A stretch of 64,000 nt of DNA. It comes from Arachidicoccus sp. Its GTDB lineage: Bacteria > Bacteroidota > Bacteroidia > Chitinophagales > Chitinophagaceae. The stretch spans positions 1 to 64,000 of the forward strand of contig JAPWKH010000001.1 in assembly GCA_028283605.1 (NCBI GenBank). Direction: 5' to 3'. Of the stretch, positions 37,889-46,785 are shown piece after piece (the stretch's first letter is position 1; every line of letters starts with the position of its first letter). A program made the translations under genes and the position numbers. The notes beneath the pieces are model-generated. The model had not been told where the DNA came from, ran no database searches, and saw only the letters and a program-made list of their open reading frames with translations.

Positions 37889-38671
37889 ATGGGCTCACAA
37901 GCAATACAAAGCCATCTTTGGGGACAACGTTCCAAAGATTGGGCAACAATTCAAGAAGCGACCGGCAAAGCTGGTTATGAATATGTTCTTCACTTTCTTC
38001 AACCAAAACTTTCCGAAAAATTTTTAGACATAGGCTGCGGCTCTGGATTGTTTGCAAATCTTGCAGCGAAATCAGGTGCAGAAATACTCGGATTTGATGC
38101 AACAGCACAATTAATCGAAGAAGCAAAACTGCGCAATCCTTCTATAAAATTTTTGACAGGAGAAATGGAAGCATTGCCTTTTGACGATAACACTTTTGAT
38201 ATCGTCAGTGGTTTCAATTCATTTCAATATGCAGCCAATGTAAAAGCTGCTTTGGCCGAAGCAAAACGTGTTTTAAAAGAAAATGGCAAATTAGTTGTAA
38301 TGATTTGGGGTAATAAAGAAGACTGCGAAGCTGCTTCATATTTAAAAGCCGTAAGAAGTTTATTGCCGCCTCCGCCGCCCGGTGCAGGAGGACCTTTTGC
38401 ATTAACCGAAAAGAATTTACTTGAAAATATTTTGGAAGAAATCGGGCTAAAAATTATAGACAACAAAGATGTGGAAAGTACTTGGGACTATCCTGATACC
38501 GAAACGGCATTAAAGGGTTTGCTCTCCGCAGGACCTGCAGTCAAAGCCATTGAACATGCGGGATATGAAAAAGTTCATGAAACAATTTTAGCTGCTGTGC
38601 AACCTTATATTCAAAGCAACGGATATGTTGTATATAAAAATAAATTCAGGATTGTAATTTCAGAAAAATAA
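37889..38671 (+). CDS. Class I SAM-dependent methyltransferase
   Basis: 260 residues. The Rossmann motif I is FLDIGCGSGLFANLAAKSGA with the post-I acidic residue in ILGFDATAQLIEEAK; motif II is MEALPFDDNTFDIVSGFNSF. The C-terminal part contains the odd run LLPPPPPGAGG, probably a loop. Substrate unknown. The gene is bracketed by repeat copies 1 and 2, with about 130 bases before and 200 after, and stands alone on the plus strand. Confidence 0.85.
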   Translation: MGSQAIQSHLWGQRSKDWATIQEATGKAGYEYVLHFLQPKLSEKFLDIGCGSGLFANLAAKSGAEILGFDATAQLIEEAKLRNPSIKFLTGEMEALPFDDNTFDIVSGFNSFQYAANVKAALAEAKRVLKENGKLVVMIWGNKEDCEAASYLKAVRSLLPPPPPGAGGPFALTEKNLLENILEEIGLKIIDNKDVESTWDYPDTETALKGLLSAGPAVKAIEHAGYEKVHETILAAVQPYIQSNGYVVYKNKFRIVISEK

Positions 38672-38746
38672 CTTTTTAAAAATAAAATTACTTGCCAATT
38701 CTAAGTATCTTGGCGATATAGTTAAGAAAACTTCTACGAATAAAAA

Positions 38747-38872
38747 ATTGAGGCGAATGATATTTTTGTGAAATGTGAACGCACGCATAATCTGAAAAAC
38801 ATTGACGTAAATTTTCCTAGAAATAAACTCATTGTTGTTACTGGTGTTTAAGGCATCGGTAAATTATTACTC
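38747..38872 (+). pseudogene. uvrA-like fragment
   Basis: The frame reads [20 protein letters not shown], then [11 protein letters not shown], matching the start of a UvrA ATPase. The Walker A that should follow (GVSGSGKSSL) is decayed: GV, a stop (TAA), then GIGKLLL. The rest of the gene is absent; the R1 repeat copy 2 starts at the break. Confidence 0.7.
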
Positions 38873-38987
38873 TTGCTATTCGTTATTTGCAATCGCGAAC
38901 GATTATCTGTGTATTTTTAATGCACATTAATATACGAATTAATAATTCCCTGATAGAGCTTCGATATTGCAATGTCGAAGAGCAAGA
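38871..38987 (+). repeat. Structured repeat R1, copy 2
   Basis: Bounded by TCTTGCT (38871-38877) and AGCAAGA (38981-38987), which are exact inverted repeats. It has the same order of hairpins as copies 1, 3 and 4. It abuts the uvrA fragment and lies 200 bases after the methyltransferase gene. Confidence 0.85.
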
Positions 38988-39078
38988 TATAGATTAATTG
39001 AAGACAATATGTTTTATGTTAACTATCCTTATGATATTACTTTAACGGAAATCCATAATGAATTAAACAATAATTAAT

Positions 39079-39354
39079 ATGGTTATCTATTCCAGCAAAA
39101 ATATTTTGTTGTTATTTTTCTATTTTTTTTAATTGTATATCTTCCGTATATGCGCAAAATATAAAAACAATACCTTACCATCCAAATTATGATTCCCTCA
39201 AGCAATTTTAAAAAAGAGTAGAAAATGATGATCAAGTTGGTAGAAATCAATTAGATGAAGTTTCAAGTAAATACGGATGGAAATTCTAATTGATACAATC
39301 AGGGTAAAAGATTCTATAAATATAGTAATTATTGAATCTTTTATTAATAATTAG
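39079..39354 (+). pseudogene. Decayed gene for an exported protein (DUF6624-like)
   Basis: From ATG 39079, VIYSSKNILLLFFYF is followed by TAA and then a signal-like IFRICAQN. Further on the same frame gives DSLKQF, stop, KRVENDDQVGRNQLDEVSSK and YGWKF before another stop and shift. The DDQVGR.Q and YGWK pattern recalls DUF6624 proteins. Several stops make it a fossil. The 80 bases upstream (38991-39078) encode a short open tail, MFYVNYPYDITLTEIHNELN, of unknown origin. Confidence 0.45.
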
Positions 39355-39364
39355 ATAATGTCAT

Positions 39365-39665
39365 ACTAAATAGACCAAAAAGAGTCAAAAGCAATATACC
39401 TGAATGAACAGGTAGAATTATATCTAGGGTAATTTTTTTGATGGTTTGGGAAAAGAAGTCGCTGATTTCGGATAAGGAATTAAAATGCCTGTTTGTAAAT
39501 TTTCTTTTAATATGTTGCCATATTTGCTCTGCAGGATTTAGTTCCGGACTATAATGGCTGCATCATCTCAGAAGAATCCTTTAAAAATTTTCTCAGCTCT
39601 TGCTGGCTTTCCTTAATACGAATATATAATGCGTAGGATATCCCAATATGATTTATAATACAGGC
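39365..39665 (-). mobile_element. IS630-type transposase remnant with internal deletion
   Basis: On the minus strand, HIGISYALYIRIKESQQELR (an N-terminal stretch) runs through a short gap into HYSPELNPAEQIWQHIKRKF, the C-terminal DDE region of IS630-like transposases (the P.LNP.E.IW motif). The middle of the enzyme is missing. This is a dead fragment. Confidence 0.6.
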
Positions 39666-39816
39666 CAAAAATAATACAAAAAAATTGCTCCGTCAAAAAT
39701 CGGTCTGTATTATTTTTCGGTATCCTATTAATACAAAATGAAGACAACTTGGTAGATAAATGGTAAGTCGACACTTCAATCATCTTAACGGCAAAATTGC
39801 CCGCCTCATCCGGTTT

Positions 39817-39851
39817 TTTGAAACGGAAAGAGTTTCAGTTTGCTAACTTTG
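39817..39851 (+). promoter_or_regulatory. Promoter of the histidine kinase operon, near-leaderless
   Basis: A TTTG at 39817-39820 and TAACTTTG at 39844-39851 (TAnnTTTG) are 23 bases apart. The box ends four bases before ATG 39856, so transcription would begin at or near the start codon. Confidence 0.6.
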
Positions 39852-39855
39852 TAAC

Positions 39856-40872
39856 ATGTCGAAACGATTTCGAATACCGGGTATCATTATTCCGCTTGGA
39901 ATAGCCCTTGCTGTATTACCGATCAAATTAACCGCGGATGACGTACAATCAGGCGGTTTATTTTTAGCTGTACGTACGATCAGGTATACTTTCACGGGCG
40001 GGGTACTTGCTTTTTTTCTACATCTTTGGCTGAGTCGGAAATTTGCTTCGGCGGGAAATAATTTGCGTTACGCAGCTTATTTATGCAAGATTATATTTGT
40101 TGCAATAAGCATATTTCTCGTTTCGGTTTTGCTTGATTATGTTTTTGGCAAATTTGTCAGAAGCTCTCCTTTCGCCATAGCCAAAGAGGATCTGAACTGG
40201 TATCTGGTAGTATTAAGGTGTTTACTGATAAGCGCCATACAATTCTTTGTCGTCTTTTATTTAAAGTTATTCAGCGAAAGCCAAAGGCGCAGTTTGGAAA
40301 TTGAGAAACTTAAACAAGCCCGGCTGGAAGCCGACCTCTCCAACTTAAAAGAGCAGATGAGCCCTCACTTTTTGTTTAATACATTAAACACGTTAAGCGC
40401 CATTACACAGGATAAACAGGTGAAAATATATGTCTCCCAACTTGCAGATGTTTACAGGTATATGTTGGTACATAACAAACTGAACCTTGTTGCCTTGGAG
40501 AAGGAATTAAGTTTTATTACCTCTTACCTGTACATTATAAAAACTCGAATGGGGGAGGCCGTTGACATACATATCGATGTTGAAGAAAAATTAATGCAAA
40601 CCAAGATACCACCGCTTACCTTACAACTTTTGCTGGAAAACGCCATTAAGCATAACGTGGCATCGGTTAATAAGCCATTAAATATTCGGATATCGAACGA
40701 TCCGTTATATATCGTTATTTGTAACAGTCATTCCCCGAAAACGGCGCAACGTTATTCAACTGGGGTCGGGTTAAATAATTTAATGACCCGTTATCAACTT
40801 TTATTTTCCCAAGATATCCTAATTGAGAAAAACTCAACAATGTTCACCATAAAGTTGCCGATACAGAAATGA
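39856..40872 (+). CDS. LytS/YehU-type sensor histidine kinase
   Basis: 338 residues. Four hydrophobic segments (about residues 7-25, 45-65, 75-100, 112-135) are followed by a helical linker and the His_kinase domain: the phosphorylated His is in MSPHFLFNTLN, then the ATPase region with LLLENAIKHNV and the G box STGVGLNNLMTRYQL. These dimeric kinases sense a membrane-linked signal and pass phosphate to a LytTR regulator, whose gene overlaps by four bases. Convergent with the desaturase gene, which could be a target, but that is only a guess. Confidence 0.9.
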   Translation: MSKRFRIPGIIIPLGIALAVLPIKLTADDVQSGGLFLAVRTIRYTFTGGVLAFFLHLWLSRKFASAGNNLRYAAYLCKIIFVAISIFLVSVLLDYVFGKFVRSSPFAIAKEDLNWYLVVLRCLLISAIQFFVVFYLKLFSESQRRSLEIEKLKQARLEADLSNLKEQMSPHFLFNTLNTLSAITQDKQVKIYVSQLADVYRYMLVHNKLNLVALEKELSFITSYLYIIKTRMGEAVDIHIDVEEKLMQTKIPPLTLQLLLENAIKHNVASVNKPLNIRISNDPLYIVICNSHSPKTAQRYSTGVGLNNLMTRYQLLFSQDILIEKNSTMFTIKLPIQK

Positions 40873-41633
40873 AGATTTTGATCATAGAAGACGAAATAAA
40901 TGCCGCAAAAGAACTGGAAAAAATATTGCTCAGTATGGATGCTTCTAATACCGTGCTGGCAATACTCGATTCGGTAGAAGCAAGCATATCGTTTTTGAAA
41001 GGAAATAACTTACCGGATCTGATCTTTTCCGACATCCAATTGGCCGACGGGATGTGTTTTGAAATCTATCGAGAAGTTCCTTTAAAGAAGCCGGTTATTT
41101 TTTGCACCGCTTACGATGAATATATGCTTGAGGCTTTCGACACAAATGCTGTCAGTTATTTATTAAAACCCATCACCGAGGAAGCTGTTGCAAAAGCAAT
41201 GGAGAAATATCACCGGCTGAAGTCTGCCTTTGAACCCTCAGTGGCCGCTCGCTCTGTTCAACAACTTGGTGAGCGATTAAAATACGCTTACAAAAAGACT
41301 ATCCTCGTTGAGCAACGAGGATACATCATTCCTTTTCCAGTAAATGATATTGCCTATCTGTATCTGGAAAATACAATCGTACAAATCGGGACAACCGGAA
41401 ATCATCAATATTTTATCACGTCGACACTTGACGAACTGGAAAGAATGCTTGATCCGGAGCTCTTTTATCGCGCCAACCGGCAATTTATTATCAACCGGCA
41501 TTCAATTGTAAATGTAGAAAGATTTTTCTCCAGAAAGCTTCTTGCCAAACTTGTTGTACAAACACCCGAAACGATCGTGATCAGCAAGGCAAATGCATCC
41601 GATTTTCTCCGGTGGCTTGAAGGGATTTCTTAA
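40869..41633 (+). CDS. LytTR-family response regulator
   Basis: 254 residues. Receiver domain about 1-120: acidic pocket IEDE, phosphoacceptor Asp in DLIFSDIQLADG, Thr/Ser and Lys in FCTAYDEYMLEAF and YLLKPI. C-terminal LytTR DNA-binding domain about 150-250: VEQRGYIIPFPVNDIAYLYL and FYRANRQFIINRHSIVNVER. It binds direct repeats upstream of its targets. Its ATG overlaps the kinase stop (ATGA), so the two are translated together. Confidence 0.93.
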   Translation: MKILIIEDEINAAKELEKILLSMDASNTVLAILDSVEASISFLKGNNLPDLIFSDIQLADGMCFEIYREVPLKKPVIFCTAYDEYMLEAFDTNAVSYLLKPITEEAVAKAMEKYHRLKSAFEPSVAARSVQQLGERLKYAYKKTILVEQRGYIIPFPVNDIAYLYLENTIVQIGTTGNHQYFITSTLDELERMLDPELFYRANRQFIINRHSIVNVERFFSRKLLAKLVVQTPETIVISKANASDFLRWLEGIS

Positions 41634-41712
41634 AACTTTTCTTTTCATACACGTGTCTCTGACAATGCTGCGACGCCTCTTACGACCGCTTGCGATAAGC
41701 CTTTTTTAATCA

Positions 41713-42756
41713 TCAGGAAAATCGTGCAGTTCTTTCTTTTAAAAACGCAATAACGGTCTCCTCCGATGTAAATCGATTCCCGATGTTCACAAAATTCTTT
41801 GCCAGTAAATCATATCTCTTTGCAAGTAAAAGCATTGCAACCATCATGATATCTATCTTACTGAATACAACTGCATTATTATCTATATACTTGTCGATTG
41901 TCTTTTGAAAATAAGCCGGGTGTTCCGACCAGTGCATCGTTTGTTTTAAATGGTGTGATATATGGTACCCGTCGTTCCAGCATATCCAATTATATTTACT
42001 GTTGATACAATTCATGCTGTTTTTATAAGCATTTCCGGGATCTGCCCGATCAATAAAAGCATGCTGCGCCCAGTTGCCGAGCATAGCGATCATCCGGTAA
42101 AAAAAATAGGGGAAAATAAAAACACATAAGGTAGCCTTCCAATTAAAGCAGCATAAAACCGAACACAAAACAATAAACAGAATTTCTCCACGCAGGGCAC
42201 TGTACATCAAATTTTTCCGGTTTTTCTTTTTGAAGTAAAACGCGAGATCCCACAGTCCCCGGACGAGAAATTTTGACAAATACAACAGGAAATTTTTCAA
42301 AGAATCCCGCTGATAAGACATGGTCGAGCTTTCGTCGTCTTTGAGGTTGTTTTCCGGATGGTGCATACCTATGTGATGGGCATAGTAGGTATCAGCCATA
42401 TGCCCGAAAAAAGGAGCGATTACATAAGGTAGTAAGTAGTTTAAATAATTATATTGTTTTTTAAACAAAGTCCGGTGGGCGGTGCAATGAAACATTAGCG
42501 AAAAACGGCCAATAAAAAAGGCTGCATTAAGTAACATGTAAAATATGGCAGCAATTAACCAATTCGAACCGACCCACATGCGACTGAACAATAACGTGGC
42601 ATACGGAATAAGGAATAAGATAATGCTAACCGTAAAATAAATAAAAGGCAAATCCCTTTCATCACGGATTAAGCTAATGAAGAATTTATCCAAACGGATA
42701 TAATACGGCGGCTTTAAACCGACTGGATCTGTCAAAATATCGGGTAAAGGTTGCAT
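41713..42756 (-). CDS. Membrane fatty-acid desaturase family protein
   Basis: 347 residues with four to five membrane helices. The histidine boxes are MFHCTAHRTLF (HxxxH), YAHHIGMHHPEN (HxxxHH) and GYHISHHLKQTMHW (HxxHH), which bind the di-iron centre. The protein belongs to the fatty-acid desaturase/hydroxylase superfamily; whether it inserts double bonds or hydroxylates is not clear from sequence. The second box (HHIGMHH) is slightly unusual. It is transcribed towards the LytTR gene. Substrate could be a membrane lipid or a sphingolipid-type chain. Confidence 0.8.
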   Translation of the reverse strand: MQPLPDILTDPVGLKPPYYIRLDKFFISLIRDERDLPFIYFTVSIILFLIPYATLLFSRMWVGSNWLIAAIFYMLLNAAFFIGRFSLMFHCTAHRTLFKKQYNYLNYLLPYVIAPFFGHMADTYYAHHIGMHHPENNLKDDESSTMSYQRDSLKNFLLYLSKFLVRGLWDLAFYFKKKNRKNLMYSALRGEILFIVLCSVLCCFNWKATLCVFIFPYFFYRMIAMLGNWAQHAFIDRADPGNAYKNSMNCINSKYNWICWNDGYHISHHLKQTMHWSEHPAYFQKTIDKYIDNNAVVFSKIDIMMVAMLLLAKRYDLLAKNFVNIGNRFTSEETVIAFLKERTARFS

Positions 42757-42839
42757 AATTAATCTTCAAATATTATTGTGATACAAATGAAGCATGAATT
42801 ATCAAATGAAGAAGAGGCAATAAGAGGGAGACGGGCAAA

Positions 42840-43001
42840 ATGATTGCTGAAGCGGAAAGCATCTTTAAACAAATCCGTGATGATGTATTAATAAACCCAA
42901 GTTGCAAGTTAAAAGAAGTGTTTAAATTGTTCAACACAAATAAAGATGACCATAAAATGTATTTTCCCAATACAAAAGACACTGTCTCCAAAAGTGTGTA
43001 A
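42840..43001 (+). CDS. Short ORF running into the IS256 element (doubtful)
   Basis: 53 codons, AEAESIFKQIRDDVLINPSC at the front. The last codons (AAAGTGTG region) lie inside the IS256 end, so the original gene was probably cut by the insertion, or this is chance. No family recognised. Confidence 0.25.
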   Translation: MIAEAESIFKQIRDDVLINPSCKLKEVFKLFNTNKDDHKMYFPNTKDTVSKSV

Positions 43002-43039
43002 TTAAAAAATCGAGGTCAAAAGGTCTCGATTTTTTAATT
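43000..43039 (+). terminator. Hairpin in the left end of the IS256 element
   Basis: AATTAAAAAATCGAG (43000-43014) pairs perfectly with CTCGATTTTTTAATT (43025-43039), a 15-bp stem with a T-rich arm. It lies before the transposase ATG at 43056 and could stop outside transcription from entering the element. Confidence 0.6.
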
Positions 43040-43055
43040 TTAAACATACAATATC

Positions 43056-44308
43056 ATGACAGTGCAAACAGAAGATTTTTTATCGGATGAATTTTTAAAA
43101 CAGTTCAAGAGCGGCGAACAGCTCAATGAGTTTTTAAGCAGTATTCAAAAACGGGCAATAGAGCAAATGCTCGAAGGAGAAGTTGACGACCATCTCGGTT
43201 ACGAGAAACACCGGCAAGGACAAAGCGACAACAACCGCAACGGTTACGGGAAAAAGAACGTCAAAACAAGTTACGGGGAAATGGAGATACAAGTTCCGCG
43301 CGACAGAGATGCCTCGTTCAATCCCATGTTGGTTCCCAAGCGTGAAAACATGCTGGAAGGCCTGGAAGAAATCATTGTATCGATGTACGCCAAAGGCATG
43401 AGTGTATCAGATATACAGGAACACGTCAAAGATATTTACAACTTCGATGTATCTGCAAGCACAGTGAGCCGTATTACATCGCGTATTGCGGAAGATATTA
43501 CAGCCTGGCAGAACCGTCCGTTGGAAAATGCATATCTTATCGTCTGGATGGACGGTATTGTTTTCAAGGTAGGGGAAAACAGCAAAGTCATCAACAAAAC
43601 TGTCTATATCGCCGTAGGGCTCAGGATTGACGGCAATAATGAAGTCTTAGGCATGTGGCTGGGCAAGAACGAGACATCCGCCTATTGGCTCAGTGTGCTG
43701 ACCGACCTCAAGTCGCGCGGCGTGCAGGACATCTTTATCACGGCGACGGATAACCTTAACGGATTTACAAGTACCATCCGCAGCGTGTTTCCTGAATCGT
43801 CCACACAAATCTGTGTGGTACATCAAATTCGCAATTCCATGCGTTACGTGGTATGGAAAGACAAAAAGGAATTTGCAAAAGATTTGAAAGCCATTTATAC
43901 TGCTCCGACTAAGAATGCAGCCCTTGCAGCATTGGATGATTTTGAGCAGAAATGGAAAAGCAAGTATGCTTATGCCATCAAATCATGGCGCGATAATTGG
44001 GACGAGCTGACAGTATTTTTTGACTTTCCCATTGAAATGCGAAGCATTCACGAATGCAATAAAAAAAATTAAAAATGTATGAGTAAATCAGGCAGATTAT
44101 TTACACAACCAACCTGATTGAAAATCTCAACGGCAAAATCCGGAAATACACCAAAAACAAACTTTCTTTTCCTACGGATGACGCCGTGATGAAATCCGTT
44201 TATCTCGCCCTCAGGGAAGTGTCAAAAAAAAGGACAATGCCTATTCATAATTGGGGAATTGTCCTGAACCAGTTCTTAATTATCTTTGGTAATAGATTGA
44301 AAATTTAG
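43056..44308 (+). pseudogene. IS256-family transposase interrupted by a 50-base insertion
   Basis: The first 329 codons form a normal Mutator-type transposase: SGEQLNEFLSSIQKRAIEQM, VDDHLGYEKH, AYLIVWMDGIVFKV (first DDE aspartate), DIFITATDNLNGF (second Asp) and CVVHQIRNSMRYV. After FPIEMR at 44042, foreign bases 44043-44092 introduce a stop. From 44093 the frame resumes as [20 protein letters not shown], with the catalytic Glu, and runs to TAG 44306. Without the 50 bases the gene encodes 400 residues, the usual length. As it stands it is inactive unless the segment is bypassed. Confidence 0.85.
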
Positions 44309-44377
44309 CACACTAAATTTTCAACCCCCGATTTTTTAATTACACACTTTGTGAGATACTCTCCATAAAATATAAAC

Positions 44378-46426
44378 CTATTTCATCCTCTCTAATTCTT
44401 GCTGCATCGCAATCATTTCATCACGCAGTTTTGCAGCTTCCATAAAGTCTAAATCCTTTGCTGCTTTTTCCATTTTCTTTTTGGTTTGCGTTATTTCTTT
44501 TTCCATTTGCGGAATAGTTTTTTTCGGCTTGTATGCCGTTGATTCTTCAGCGACTTGTTTTTGTACAATGTCTTCATCATAACTTATCGCATAAGATTTA
44601 TGTTCATCAAAACCTTTGATGTCGAGAACAGAAGTTTGCGCAAAAACCTGTTCCTTGCTTTTGGTTACTGTGGTAGGAGTAATGTTGTGTTCAGTGTTGT
44701 AAGCAATCTGTTTTTCACGGCGGCGATTTGTTTCATCAATCGTGCGCTGCATGCTCATCGTCATCTTATCTGCGTAAAAAATTACTTTGCCTTCTGCGTT
44801 GCGCGCGGCGCGGCCTGCGGTTTGCGTAAGCGATTTTTCGTTTCTTAAAAAGCCTTCTTTGTCCGCATCTAAAATAGCGACTAAGGTTACTTCCGGCAAA
44901 TCCAATCCTTCTCGCAAAAGGTTCACGCCAACGAGTACATCAATCTCGCCCAATCGCAGCTGGCGCAATATTTCCACGCGTTCCAAAGTATCTACATCAC
45001 TGTGAATGTATTTTGAGCTGATATTTATTTTTTGCAAATATTTATCCATCTCTTCCGCCATTCGTTTTGTTAATGTTGTTACCAAAACACGTCCACCTTT
45101 TTTTACTTGCTTATCAATTTCATCCAACAAATCATCAATCTGATTAATGCTGGGCCGCACTTCAATAGGCGGATCTAACAAGCCTGTGGGCCGAACAATT
45201 TGCTCCACTACAACGCCGCCTGTTTTCTCCAATTCAAAATCTCCCGGCGTAGCCGAAACGAATATTGTTTGACCGATAAGGTTTTCAAATTCATTAAAGC
45301 TCAAAGGGCGATTATCTATTGCACTCGGCAATCGAAAACCATATTCCACCAAAGTTAATTTGCGGCTTCTGTCGCCGCCGAACATGCCGCCGATTTGCGG
45401 AACGGTGACATGGCTTTCATCCAACACACAAATAAAATCTTTAGGGAAATAATCTAACAAACAGAATGGCCGTGATCCGGGTGCGCGCCTGTCAAAAAAC
45501 CTTGAATAGTTTTCTATTCCGTTGCAATAGCCTAACTCGCGCATCATTTCCAGATCGTATTCCACACGTTCTTTAATGCGTTGCGCTTCGATCAATTTGT
45601 TTTGTTTGGTAAAATAATCTACCTGCGCCTGCATTTCATCCTGAATCTCATACGTAATTTGCTGCATCATATCGCGCGGAGCTAAATACAAATTCGCAGG
45701 AAAAATGGCTGCATTATCTACGCGTGCAATGCGCATGTTTGTGATTACATCTATCGTTTCGATGCTTTCTATATAATCATCGAAAAAAGTAATTCTATAG
45801 CCAAAGTCCATATAAGGCAAATTAATATCAACCGTATCGCCTTTCACACGGAAACTGCCGCGCACAAAATCGACTTGTGTTCTGTTGTATAATGAATTGA
45901 CTAAAGAATGTAAAAATCCTTGCCGCGAAATGGCTTGACCTTTGTGGATTCGTATGATACCATTTTCAAATTCCGCAGGATTGCCGATACCGTAAATACA
46001 GCTCACACTCGCAACCACAATAATATCGCGCCTTCCGCTTAAGAGTTGCGCAGTAGCCTGTAAACGAAGTTTGTCTAATTCCTCATTAATACTCAAATCT
46101 TTTTCGATATACGTGTTGCTCACCGGCATATAAGCTTCGGGCTGGTAATAATCGTAATAGCTTACGAAATAACCGACAGCATTGTTGGGAAAAAATTGCT
46201 TGAACTCGCCATACAATTGAGCTACCAGAGTTTTGTTGTGCGTTAGAACAAGCGTGGGACGCTGAACGTTTTGAATCACATTCGCCATCGTAAACGTTTT
46301 GCCCGAACCCGTAACGCCGAGCAAAGTCTGAAATTGCTCACCATTATTTAATCCCTCTGTTAATTGTTGTATTGCAGAAGGCTGATCACCGGAAGGCTGA
46401 TATTCGGAATGTAATTCGAAAGGCAT
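44378..46426 (-). CDS. uvrB: UvrABC excinuclease subunit B
   Basis: 682 residues, full length. Walker A: LLGVTGSGKTFTMANVI; the DNA-clamping beta-hairpin is FVSYYDYYQPEAYMP; helicase motifs include CVLDESHVTVPQIGGMFGGD and QTAGRAARNAEGKVIFY; the C-terminal UVR motif (KAAKDLDFMEAAKLRDEM) binds UvrC. UvrB verifies DNA damage found by UvrA. A TAACTTCG box (minus strand) four bases before the ATG suggests a near-leaderless message. It follows the IS256 element but its own sequence is intact. Confidence 0.97.
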   Translation of the reverse strand: MPFELHSEYQPSGDQPSAIQQLTEGLNNGEQFQTLLGVTGSGKTFTMANVIQNVQRPTLVLTHNKTLVAQLYGEFKQFFPNNAVGYFVSYYDYYQPEAYMPVSNTYIEKDLSINEELDKLRLQATAQLLSGRRDIIVVASVSCIYGIGNPAEFENGIIRIHKGQAISRQGFLHSLVNSLYNRTQVDFVRGSFRVKGDTVDINLPYMDFGYRITFFDDYIESIETIDVITNMRIARVDNAAIFPANLYLAPRDMMQQITYEIQDEMQAQVDYFTKQNKLIEAQRIKERVEYDLEMMRELGYCNGIENYSRFFDRRAPGSRPFCLLDYFPKDFICVLDESHVTVPQIGGMFGGDRSRKLTLVEYGFRLPSAIDNRPLSFNEFENLIGQTIFVSATPGDFELEKTGGVVVEQIVRPTGLLDPPIEVRPSINQIDDLLDEIDKQVKKGGRVLVTTLTKRMAEEMDKYLQKINISSKYIHSDVDTLERVEILRQLRLGEIDVLVGVNLLREGLDLPEVTLVAILDADKEGFLRNEKSLTQTAGRAARNAEGKVIFYADKMTMSMQRTIDETNRRREKQIAYNTEHNITPTTVTKSKEQVFAQTSVLDIKGFDEHKSYAISYDEDIVQKQVAEESTAYKPKKTIPQMEKEITQTKKKMEKAAKDLDFMEAAKLRDEMIAMQQELERMK

Positions 46427-46530
46427 AAAACGAAGTTAGCACAATTTGAAAATTTGCGGATTTAAAAATCAAGTAAGAAATATTTTTTAACTTTGAAGAA
46501 ATGATAATGAAAATGTTATAGAATAATAAT

Positions 46531-46646
46531 TCTTGCTGTTTGTGTTTTACAATCGCAAACTATTATGTGTGCATTTTTAATGCACATTATATGCGAATTA
46601 AAAATTCGCTGACAGGGTTTCGACATTGCAAATGTCGAAGAGCAAG
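46531..46646 (+). repeat. Structured repeat R1, copy 3
   Basis: Bounded by TCTTGCT (46531-46537) and AGCAAG (46641-46646). Internal hairpins: GTTTGTG with CGCAAAC, TGTGCAT with ATGCACA, GCGAAT with ATTCGC, and TCGACAT with ATGTCGA. It lies upstream of uvrB (downstream in the map) and before the lipoprotein gene. Confidence 0.88.
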
Positions 46647-46785
46647 GGTAAACATCTTGATTCTTATATAAAATATTTTTTTTAATATAGCAGTTATTTT
46701 TAGAGTATAATACTTTTTTTGTGCGAATAACCTTAATGAAGGTTAAATTGTCCATTATTTTCCCAAAGCAAAATCTTATTTATTT

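Larger units (their letters stand above)
42978..44363 (+). mobile_element. IS256-family insertion sequence
   Basis: Ends are inverted repeats: AAAGTGTGTAATTAAA at 42991 onward matches the complement of bases up to 44350, with one mismatch in 25. Weaker matching extends outwards to 42978 and 44363 (GA.A.T.TCTC). No clear target duplication is seen. The single transposase gene (next entry) is interrupted by a 50-base insertion. A strong hairpin lies in the left end. Confidence 0.85.

Noticed and set aside
42773-42991. Minus-strand frame between the desaturase and IS256 as a gene
   Set aside because: It overlaps the opposite-strand short ORF and the IS end, and has no motif.
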